The notes below the pieces were generated by a model, which saw only the letters and a list, made by a program, of their open reading frames with translations, did no database searches and was not told where the DNA came from. A stretch of DNA of 64,000 nucleotides from Pseudoxanthomonas mexicana (GTDB lineage: Bacteria; Pseudomonadota; Gammaproteobacteria; Xanthomonadales; Xanthomonadaceae): assembly GCF_001556105.1 (NCBI RefSeq), contig NZ_LSIF01000055.1:62001-126000 (forward strand), written 5' to 3'. The position numbers and the translations under genes are program-made. The first letter of the stretch is position 1, and each line of letters opens with the position of its first letter. Shown here one piece after another: positions 27,240 to 33,425 of this stretch.

Positions 27240-27830
27240 ATGTCATCCCGCTCCGTTCCCACTCCGCAAGGCGACCTGTTCGGCGGCCCGCAACCGGGCC
27301 GGCTGCATCGGCTGTTCTTCGCGCTGGTGCCCTCGGCGGGCGAACGCGAGGGCCTGCGGCACCGCGCCGAAGACCTCAAGGCCGCCTTCCCGCAGGCGCG
27401 CTGGGTGAGCCCGGAGCGCTACCACCTGACCCTGCATTTCCTCGGCGAAAGCGATGGGCCGCGCGAGGACATGGTGCGCACGGCGTGCGATGCGATGCAG
27501 GGCTGGCAGCCGGAGCCGGTCGGCATCACCCTCGATCACCTGCTGTGCCTGGGCAATCCGAAGAATCCGGCATTGACGCTGGCGGCGCTGGCGCCATCGC
27601 CCGCCGTCGTCGCCTTCTGGCGCAACCTGCAGCAGCGCCTGCTGCGCGCCGGGTTCAAGCAGCACGTCGGGCGCAGCTTCGTCCCGCACCTGACCCTGGC
27701 CTACGTGCCGCCGCGCACCGCGCCGGTGGACGTGCCGCCGGTGGTGCTGCATCCGCAGGGCGTGCACCTGTTGCAGAGCATCGAGGGCGAAGCCGATTAC
27801 GACCTGCTCGGCGAATGGCCACTGGGCTGA
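27240..27830 (+). CDS. thpR: RNA 2',3'-cyclic phosphodiesterase
   Basis: A 196-residue protein of the 2H phosphoesterase family, with the two HxTx motifs RYHLTLHFLGE (about residue 62) and FVPHLTLAYVP (about 148). This is the pair that defines ThpR/LigT, which hydrolyses 2',3'-cyclic phosphates at RNA ends and can ligate tRNA halves in vitro. The N-terminal 25 residues (through GDLFGGPQPG) are a family-typical extension. It is convergent with the TPR gene. Confidence 0.9.
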   Translation: MSSRSVPTPQGDLFGGPQPGRLHRLFFALVPSAGEREGLRHRAEDLKAAFPQARWVSPERYHLTLHFLGESDGPREDMVRTACDAMQGWQPEPVGITLDHLLCLGNPKNPALTLAALAPSPAVVAFWRNLQQRLLRAGFKQHVGRSFVPHLTLAYVPPRTAPVDVPPVVLHPQGVHLLQSIEGEADYDLLGEWPLG

Positions 27831-27836
27831 CGCGGT

Positions 27837-28922
27837 TCAGTGCTGGAGTCGTCGCAGCGCATCCAGCTTTGCGTGGTAGAGCTGCCGGTTGCCGCCTTCA
27901 CTGAGTTGTTCGGCGCGCGCGAGCGCCGCGCCGGCACGGCCCCGGTCGCCCAGCTGGAAGTAGACGCGCGCCAGGCCGAAGTGGAAGCGGTGCTCGTCCG
28001 GAAACAGCCTGATCGCCTGGCGATAGTCACGGACCGCCTGTTCGAGATCGCCTTCCCGCTCGTGCCTGACGCCTAGCAGGAAGTGGTGGAACGGGTCCTT
28101 CTTCTGCACCCGCTGCAGGCGGACCTGCAGCGCGGCCGCCGCGGCGGTGTTGCCGGTGCGCTGGTAATGCGCCGCCAGGTTGGACAGGGCGCCGGGGTGC
28201 TGCGGATCGAGCTGCAGCGCATGCAGGTAATGCTGCTCGGCCTGCACCGGATCGCCATGGCGCAAGTGCAGGACGCCGGTGTTGCTCCAGGTGACGGCGT
28301 AGCCAGGGTCCATCGCCTTTGCCACTTCCGCATACCGCAGTGCATCCTCAAGCCGGCCGGCTTCCAGCAGGTCGGCGGCGCGGTTGTTGTAGTAGTGCAC
28401 CAGCAGGCGCTTGTCGCTGATCCTGCGTGGCGGCTTGCGCGCGATCACCTCGTCCCAAGCCACGTCCACCGTCAGCAGACGATCCTGGATGCGCACGCCG
28501 GCATTGACGTGGTTCGTGCGGTACAGCGTGTCCTGTTCCTGGCGCCAGGCGAGGGTCTCGTCGATCTGCTGGCCGTACGCCTGCAGGCCGGCCTCGCGCG
28601 CGAGTGCGATGGCCAGCAGGGTGAAGCTGAGGCAATTCGCCTTGCGGGTGGCGTAGGCCTCGGACACCGTGTGGTTGGCGTCGATGTCGTAGCTCATGCC
28701 CAGATCGTCGGGCGAGAACAGAAACTCGACCATCCGCCGCAGGCGCTGCTCGGATCCACGCGGGGTCGACAGTACCTTGGCATGGAACTGCTGCCGCAGC
28801 GGTTCGGGCAGCGCCATGACTTCGATCGGCGTGGGCGGCTGGGCGGCGGGAACCGGGGGCGCGACGGGCGCGGGCACCAGTCCGGCCACGGCCAGGGTAG
28901 CGGCCATCAGGGTGGCGATCAT
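27837..28922 (-). CDS. secreted TPR protein with a transglutaminase-like N-terminal region
   Basis: A 361-residue protein with a signal peptide (MIATLMAATLAVAGLVPAPV). The first domain has the transglutaminase-like pattern ATRKANCLSFTLLAIALARE (Cys) followed by a VNAGVRI segment, and the C-terminal 180 residues are tetratricopeptide repeats (for example AVTWSNTGVLHLRHGDPVQA). The ATG at 28922 has GGGAGGG about 8 nt upstream. It is probably a periplasmic scaffold; whether the Cys is catalytic is unknown. Confidence 0.8.
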   Translation of the reverse strand: MIATLMAATLAVAGLVPAPVAPPVPAAQPPTPIEVMALPEPLRQQFHAKVLSTPRGSEQRLRRMVEFLFSPDDLGMSYDIDANHTVSEAYATRKANCLSFTLLAIALAREAGLQAYGQQIDETLAWRQEQDTLYRTNHVNAGVRIQDRLLTVDVAWDEVIARKPPRRISDKRLLVHYYNNRAADLLEAGRLEDALRYAEVAKAMDPGYAVTWSNTGVLHLRHGDPVQAEQHYLHALQLDPQHPGALSNLAAHYQRTGNTAAAAALQVRLQRVQKKDPFHHFLLGVRHEREGDLEQAVRDYRQAIRLFPDEHRFHFGLARVYFQLGDRGRAGAALARAEQLSEGGNRQLYHAKLDALRRLQH

Positions 28923-29009
28923 GGGGCGGCCCTCCCGACGGAGACGATGGCGGCAGTCTATGCGCTGTGGCGATGCAGCATGGACACAGGGCGGGGTTAG
29001 GATGTGCGC

Positions 29010-29444
29010 ATGGACGCTTCCGCCCACCTGATCGCCTGTCCCCACTGCGCCGCGATGAATCGCGTGCCGGTGGAGCGGTTGGCGGAGGCGCCGCAGTGCG
29101 GGCGTTGCCGCGCGTCGCTGTTCACCGGCGCGCCGTTGGCGTTGGGCGAGGCGGACTTCGATCGGCACGCGTTGCGCAGCACGTTGCCGCTGCTGGTCGA
29201 TTTCTGGGCGCCGTGGTGCGGCCCGTGCCTGCAGATGGCGCCGCATTTCGAGCGCGCGGCGGGCCTATTGGAGCCGCAGCTGCGCTTGGCCAAGGTGGAC
29301 ACCGACGCCAGCCCCAGCCTCGGCAACCGCTTCGGTATCCGCAGCATCCCGACGATGGTGCTGCTGCAGGGCGGCCGCGAGATTGCCCGGCAGAGCGGGG
29401 CGATGCAGGCGGAGGGGATCGTGCGGTGGGCGAGGGGGCGGTAG
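29010..29444 (+). CDS. trxC: thioredoxin 2 (TrxC)
   Basis: A 144-residue protein with an N-terminal zinc finger, CPHC with CGRC within the first 30 residues, and a thioredoxin domain carrying FWAPWCGPCLQMAPHFE. The fold continues through FGIRSIPTMVLLQGG, including the cis-Pro. The combination identifies TrxC, a cytosolic disulfide reductase that is stress-regulated in other bacteria. I start at ATG 29010, which has AGGA 7 nt upstream. It is the last host-composition gene before the AT-richer island. Confidence 0.92.
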   Translation: MDASAHLIACPHCAAMNRVPVERLAEAPQCGRCRASLFTGAPLALGEADFDRHALRSTLPLLVDFWAPWCGPCLQMAPHFERAAGLLEPQLRLAKVDTDASPSLGNRFGIRSIPTMVLLQGGREIARQSGAMQAEGIVRWARGR

Positions 29445-29553
29445 TTCGCAAGGCTCCAACCGACTCCGATGTTTGGGATTGGATACGGCTGCCATGTTCT
29501 GCGGGCGGGTGATGTGTTACTCATTACCCACCAAGCCGAGGTTCGTTCGCCCG

Positions 29554-30108
29554 ATGCCAAAGATCAAGGATCTGATCGAGACTGAAAGATTTCTGCTTCG
29601 GAGAATCGAGCCAGAAGACGAGGCGCTGTATGTGGCCATCCATACGGACGCTGGAATAATGCGAAATGCTGGCGGCGCAGTTGAAGAGAGCATTGCTAGA
29701 GCCGCCTTTGACAGGCTGCTGAAGTACGCGGAGTTGCCCGATCTAAAGCAGCACGCGTGGGTGATCAGCTCAAGGGTGGAACCGCCGAATCAGTCGATAG
29801 GAGTCGCGGCCATGACCGCGCACGGCGCCGACGTAGAGCTAGGCATCATGGTCCTGGAAGCGTGGCAGAGCCTTAAGGTCGCTCAAGAAGTCCTGGCCGA
29901 GCTGACAAGGCATGCATTCGGTGCGCATGATGCGCAACGTGTCTTCGCACGCCACCTCGCCGACAACTTGGCCGGTGCCGGAGTGATGAAGAGACTTAGC
30001 TTTGAATTGATGCCGGACGTTCCTGGTTCCGACAAATATGTTGGTTGGGTGATGAGGCGGCAGGATTCTTCCGCGCTTGATGGCCGATCTGGCTTTGACG
30101 TGCTTTAA
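29554..30108 (+). CDS. GNAT acetyltransferase-like protein 1 of the borosin-like island
   Basis: A 184-residue protein of the RimJ/RimL GNAT type, opening IETERFLLRRIEPEDEALYV, with VELGIMVLEAWQ at the beta4 strand. The acetyl-CoA loop, Q/R-x-x-G-x-G/A in active relatives, reads QSLKVA here, so cofactor binding may be lost or changed. The two other GNATs of the island keep the loop. It lies upstream of the first precursor-like peptide, 111 nt away, and its codon use is AT-richer than that of trxC. Two upstream ATGs are possible; 29554 gives the family-typical N-terminus. Confidence 0.75.
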   Translation: MPKIKDLIETERFLLRRIEPEDEALYVAIHTDAGIMRNAGGAVEESIARAAFDRLLKYAELPDLKQHAWVISSRVEPPNQSIGVAAMTAHGADVELGIMVLEAWQSLKVAQEVLAELTRHAFGAHDAQRVFARHLADNLAGAGVMKRLSFELMPDVPGSDKYVGWVMRRQDSSALDGRSGFDVL

Positions 30109-30219
30109 CCAACATCGTGACGTTTGATGTGGAAGGTTGGCATATTCGAGATCGATGCTGCTTTCTGCATCAAGGCGTAGTGAAGTAAGGTAATTCCATT
30201 CTTTAAAAAGGAGTTTTCT

Positions 30220-30435
30220 ATGCTGGAAGTCGTAGATGTCCTGGAGCGCCTTGGTGGGGATGCATCCTCTTCCGCGCTTGATGCGGTGGGTTATGAGCAG
30301 ATGATTCGTGCTTATGATTTGCCTGACAAGCACCTCAGTGCGCTGCTCGCGCGCGATGCTCGGGCCCTGAGTAGCGAGCTTGGTGGGCGAGAGGCCATGA
30401 ACTGCATGATTTTGGTGCCAGACGAAGAGGGTTAA
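30220..30435 (+). CDS. putative borosin precursor peptide 1
   Basis: A 71-residue peptide with AAGGAG 7 nt before its ATG. From Tyr25 it aligns without gaps for 38 residues to the peptides at 31185 and 33135: Tyr, Met at +3, a conserved Arg/Lys-Asp at +20/+21, Gly-Arg at +31/+32 and Met-x-Cys at +35 to +37. The tail is MNCMILVPDEEG. The layout, a helical leader-like domain followed by a short hydrophobic core and acidic end, fits SonA-type borosin precursors, in which a binding domain docks the N-methyltransferase. The role is inferred from this layout and the neighbouring methyltransferase. Confidence 0.7.
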   Translation: MLEVVDVLERLGGDASSSALDAVGYEQMIRAYDLPDKHLSALLARDARALSSELGGREAMNCMILVPDEEG

Positions 30436-30462
30436 AGGTTTATTTATAGTTGGACTTCCGTT

Positions 30463-30490
30463 GTCGATCCATCCGAGAGGATGGATCGAC
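30463..30490 (+). terminator. perfect 12-bp stem-loop after precursor 1
   Basis: GTCGATCCATCC, loop GAGA, then GGATGGATCGAC. No T-run follows, so it may be a partial terminator, an mRNA-stabilising 3' hairpin or a Rho-linked site. Hairpins placed after a precursor gene are common in peptide clusters and set the ratio of precursor to enzymes. Confidence 0.5.
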
Positions 30491-30619
30491 TTAGGAGCCG
30501 GTTAGCATCTTTCCAATGGCTGTTTCGGCATTGTGTGAGTGCAGGCGCAGTTGAAGTCTGTGCCGAGAAGAACGTGGTAGCCTTCAGAGGGGAATTCATT
30601 TCGCAAGCGCGAGTGAAAT

Positions 30620-31171
30620 ATGTCTTCAAGAATGCGGCCGGAAGCCAAAGAAATCCGTTTGCGCCTCCTCGATGGCCGCGACAGGGCTCTATATTTGTTT
30701 GCCTTTACCGATAAATCGATGATGCGGTTCGTTGGCGAGCCCGTCGGTGATGAGCGAGCGGAGAAGGCTTTCTCGCGTGCGTGCGCCTCCAATTTGATGC
30801 AAAACTTGAAGGCTCGCACTTGGGTTGTCGAAGTCGGTCCATCAGGTGATGCTGCAGGTCTTCTGAGCATTTCCGTTAAAGGCGCTTCCGCTGAGATCGG
30901 TGGCATGATTCTGCCTCGCTGGCAGGGCCTGGGTATCTCGGGAGCTGTATTCCCATTAGGTATTGCGGAAGCGTTTTCTTTTAGTGAGATTGATGAGATG
31001 GTGATCAGATTCAGTAGCCAGAATGGCCTCGCAGCGGGGCTGATGCCAAAGATCGGATTCTTGCGAACTGCGGAGAGTCACCCTGATGATGGACTGGAAC
31101 GTTGGGTTCTGCGTCGGGATGAGTGGGAGCGATGGAGCGTTACGAAGAGAAGTGCTAATTCCCGTCAATAA
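30620..31171 (+). CDS. GNAT acetyltransferase 2 of the borosin-like island
   Basis: A 183-residue RimJ/RimL-type GNAT with EIRLRLLDGRDRALYLFAFT at the N-terminus and AEIGGMILPRWQGLGISGAV at the acetyl-CoA loop (QGLGIS, intact pattern). It has clear homology in layout to the GNATs at 29554 and 32348, but low identity. Its stop is 13 nt before the next precursor ATG and the intervening sequence contains that gene's AAGGAG, so the two are probably coupled. The acceptor is unknown; N-terminal acetylation of the peptide product is one possibility. Confidence 0.78.
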   Translation: MSSRMRPEAKEIRLRLLDGRDRALYLFAFTDKSMMRFVGEPVGDERAEKAFSRACASNLMQNLKARTWVVEVGPSGDAAGLLSISVKGASAEIGGMILPRWQGLGISGAVFPLGIAEAFSFSEIDEMVIRFSSQNGLAAGLMPKIGFLRTAESHPDDGLERWVLRRDEWERWSVTKRSANSRQ

Positions 31172-31184
31172 AAGGAGCTGTTTA

Positions 31185-31421
31185 ATGTCGAGCGCGATTG
31201 AATTTCTGGAGAAAGCTGGGGCAAGTGCGCTGTTCGGTTCTTTCTCCGAGCGCGAGTATCAGGCGATGGTAGCTAGCTTGGATGTCGATGCTTCTCATCG
31301 ACGGTCGTTGCAAACGAAAGATGCGAGTGGACTTGCTCTCAGTCTCTGCGGTCGTGATCAGATGATTTGCATGATCGCGATTCCTGAGGAAGATGATCTT
31401 GACTCTGAAGATCGTGACTGA
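31185..31421 (+). CDS. putative borosin precursor peptide 2
   Basis: A 78-residue peptide with AAAGGAG 8 nt upstream. From Tyr23 it aligns gaplessly to precursors 1 and 3 over 38 residues, ending MICMIAIPEED, and then has an acidic tail (DLDSEDRD). The N-terminus (MSSAIEFLEKAGASALFG) resembles those of the other two. I see no other protein family in it. A terminator follows at 31431. It lies between GNAT 2 and the methyltransferase gene. Confidence 0.7.
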   Translation: MSSAIEFLEKAGASALFGSFSEREYQAMVASLDVDASHRRSLQTKDASGLALSLCGRDQMICMIAIPEEDDLDSEDRD

Positions 31422-31430
31422 TTGATTGGT

Positions 31431-31468
31431 GCGCTCGAGGCTTGTGTTAGGCGGGCCTCGGGCGCTTT
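31431..31468 (+). terminator. intrinsic terminator-like hairpin after precursor 2
   Basis: GCGCTCGAGGC (31431-31441) pairs with GCCTCGGGCGC (31455-31465), 11 bp with one T-G wobble, followed by TTTAT. It would separate precursor expression from the methyltransferase gene. Confidence 0.6.
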
Positions 31469-31540
31469 ATGGTGTTTGGTGGCTGATAGCGCGAAGCTGG
31501 CTACACAGTAGTCCGACATTTAATTTTTCGTGAGGGACAA

Positions 31541-32323
31541 ATGGGGAGTTTGGTTTGCGTTGGCACCGGCATGATGTTGGGTGCCCATATCGGTCCGCGT
31601 GCACGCAGTCATATTGAGAAGGCGGATGTGGTGTTTGTCGCTGTCTCGGATCCACTGGTGGAGCTGTGGGTCCAGGGAATGAACAAGGATGTCCGCAGCC
31701 TTCAGCCATTCTATGAAGAGGGGAAGCCCAGGACCGAGACCTACCGTCAGATGGTTGCTGCGATGATGGATGAGGTGCGAGCCGGTCGACGGGTATGCGG
31801 CGCGTTCTACGGTCATCCGGGTGTCTTCGCGCTCGTTCCGCATAGGGCGATTGACCTGGCAAGGCAAGAGGGATACGAGGCCGTCATGGAGGCTGGAGTG
31901 TCGGCCGAAGATTGCCTTTACGCCGATCTTGGCATCGATCCTGGCACGTTCGGATGCCAGCACTACGAGGCCAGCCAGTTCATGTTCTACAAGCGGAAGA
32001 TCGATCTTTCCGCATACCTTATCCTTTGGCAGATCGGTGTAGCAGGTGACAGGACGCTGGCGAGATTCTCGACGGGAGCGGCATTCCGTGAGGTGCTTGT
32101 GGATCTGCTGGCGGAAGAAGGCTATCCGACTTCGCATGAAGTGATCGCGTACGAAGCAGCGACGCTTGCCATATCCGAGCCGCGAATGGATCGATTGCCC
32201 TTGGCCGATCTGCCGTCCGCAGAGTTGCGGCTGAGTACTACGCTAGTAATTCCGCCGGCGCGCCCGCTTGAGCGGAATGAATTGGTGCTCCAACGACTGG
32301 CGAGCTTGCCGACTGAAGTTTAG
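31541..32323 (+). CDS. borosin-type peptide alpha-N-methyltransferase (OphMA/SonM family)
   Basis: A 260-residue protein of the tetrapyrrole-methylase fold: VCVGTGMMLGAHIGPRARSH (SAM-binding entry), DVVFVAVSDP, then FYGHPGVFALVPHRAIDLAR. The borosin landmarks are present: Tyr58-x5-Arg64-x3-Tyr68 (in FYEEGKPRTETYRQM), Tyr90 in FYGHPGVF, and GVSAEDCLYADLGIDPG followed by GCQHYEASQF. In OphMA the equivalent Tyr, Arg and Tyr residues act in methyl transfer to backbone amides. The protein ends without a fused core, so its substrate must be supplied in trans, as in SonM/SonA. GAGGG lies 4 nt before the ATG. It sits among three precursor-like genes. Confidence 0.88.
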   Translation: MGSLVCVGTGMMLGAHIGPRARSHIEKADVVFVAVSDPLVELWVQGMNKDVRSLQPFYEEGKPRTETYRQMVAAMMDEVRAGRRVCGAFYGHPGVFALVPHRAIDLARQEGYEAVMEAGVSAEDCLYADLGIDPGTFGCQHYEASQFMFYKRKIDLSAYLILWQIGVAGDRTLARFSTGAAFREVLVDLLAEEGYPTSHEVIAYEAATLAISEPRMDRLPLADLPSAELRLSTTLVIPPARPLERNELVLQRLASLPTEV

Positions 32324-32347
32324 TCGTCTGACGTTGGAGATTTGATC

Positions 32348-32875
32348 GTGGCGCCGCCGCCGTCGGGAATACCGCATCTTTACTCGTCTAAGCTCTATCT
32401 TCGTCCTCTGATTGCATTAGACGAAGCGAGGTACGTGTCATTGTTCACGGATCCGGAAATCATGGAGCATGTTGGTTCCCCGATGGGGAAAATTGACGCC
32501 GCTTCAGCGTTCTCTGCGACGTTGGGCATGATGTCCAAGTCGCCGCCCGACGCTTGGCTCTGGATTGCGTGCGATCGTACGGGTGGTCAAGAGGTTGGAT
32601 TGTTCGGGTTGGTCATGCGGGAGGGCCGCTACGAGATCGGCGCGATGGTCCTGGAGGAGCACCAGGGTCGGGGTTTCGCTTATGAAGCACTGTCGTGCGT
32701 GCGTGACTTCGGTTTTGCGCAGTTGAGATTGGCGGCTCAGTTCGGTCGTCAGCTGGCATCCAATCGACGATCTGTCGGGTTGATGCTCAAGCTGGGGTTC
32801 GAGCAGGTTCCAGATGGACCTCGCAGCGTCCATTGGCAGCTGGATCGCGCCGTTTGGGCCTCACGGCTCCGTTAA
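32348..32875 (+). CDS. GNAT acetyltransferase 3 of the borosin-like island
   Basis: A 175-residue RimJ/RimL-type GNAT beginning at GTG 32348 (GGAG 8 nt upstream). SSKLYLRPLIALDEARYVSL opens the domain, YEIGAMVLEEHQGRGFAYEA holds the acetyl-CoA loop (QGRGFA, intact), and NRRSVGLMLKLGFEQV is the C-terminal motif. It starts 25 nt after the methyltransferase stop, probably in the same transcript. An N-acetylation step on the methylated peptide is plausible; GNATs acetylate other RiPPs such as goadsporin and microviridins. Confidence 0.8.
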   Translation: MAPPPSGIPHLYSSKLYLRPLIALDEARYVSLFTDPEIMEHVGSPMGKIDAASAFSATLGMMSKSPPDAWLWIACDRTGGQEVGLFGLVMREGRYEIGAMVLEEHQGRGFAYEALSCVRDFGFAQLRLAAQFGRQLASNRRSVGLMLKLGFEQVPDGPRSVHWQLDRAVWASRLR

Positions 32876-33134
32876 GGGTGCCCTGAGCTGTTGGGATTGG
32901 TGCCCCCGGTGGGGCCGAGGCAGGTCTTCCCGCTTTCCCTTGGGTGGCAGTCCAGGTCAATGGGCAGAATCACGCGGGGTAGTGATCCATGCGGAAACCC
33001 GCTATCTTCAGCACGGGGATAGGTAGGGGGTAAGCATTGCCCGCCTCGGCTCTGGCGGCCTTGGGGCTGTCGCCTGGAGGCGATGGATGACCCGACGAAT
33101 GGCTGTTTTCTAGACGTGCTCTATTGGGGAAGAT
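32876..33134. other. GC-richer intergenic stretch before precursor 3
   Basis: About 260 nt with no convincing gene and host-like base composition inside the AT-richer island. A small hairpin TCGCC-tgga-GGCGA lies at 33070-33083. I compared it with the c-di-GMP riboswitch consensus from memory and do not see the conserved core. It probably carries the promoter for precursor 3. Confidence 0.4.
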
Positions 33135-33425
33135 ATGTCGGATCATATGGTGAAGTGTCTTGAGGGCATGGGGAGCGACGCATCGGTGTCATTCCTCACC
33201 CATGAGCAGTATGTGGTTATGGTGGGGGCGATGGAGCTCTCGGAGCCTGAGCAGTCAGCACTGCTCGGTCGTGACGTCCAGCGCATCAATGATCTACTCG
33301 GGGGTCGACCGCAGATGGTCTGCGCCATTTTCGCGCCCGAGGAAAGCCCGCTCAAGGAAGGAGAAGATGGAGATGGGCAGCAAGATGGCGAAGATCTTCC
33401 GAACGAGGATGCGCCGCTCAACTGA
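33135..33425 (+). CDS. putative borosin precursor peptide 3
   Basis: A 96-residue peptide, the longest of the three. From Tyr26 it aligns gaplessly over 38 residues with precursors 1 and 2, ending MVCAIFAPEES, and continues into an acidic tail (KEGEDGDGQQDGEDLPNED). The GGGGAAG before the ATG supports the start. Its final 50-60 nt overlap the start of the TPR-diguanylate cyclase gene in another frame, so the acidic tail is also that gene's ribosome-binding region. Confidence 0.68.
   Translation: MSDHMVKCLEGMGSDASVSFLTHEQYVVMVGAMELSEPEQSALLGRDVQRINDLLGGRPQMVCAIFAPEESPLKEGEDGDGQQDGEDLPNEDAPLN

Noticed and set aside
31541..32323. A siroheme or cobalamin biosynthesis methylase
   Set aside because: The fold is shared, but the sequence keeps the borosin-specific Tyr-Arg-Tyr and FYGHPGVF/AEDCLYADLGIDP motifs and has no cobalamin or siroheme genes nearby.
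32876..33134. A c-di-GMP riboswitch upstream of the cyclase region
   Set aside because: The conserved core of the class I and II aptamers is not visible by eye; a covariance search would be needed to support it.
30220..33425. The small peptides as toxins or antitoxins
   Set aside because: No toxin-antitoxin pairing, no DNA-binding motif, and the methyltransferase context with constant region plus variable tail fits precursors better.
30220..33425. The small peptides as Nif11 or nitrile-hydratase-like leader peptides
   Set aside because: They lack the Gly-Gly cleavage site and the usual leader motifs of those groups; the partner enzyme is of the borosin type.
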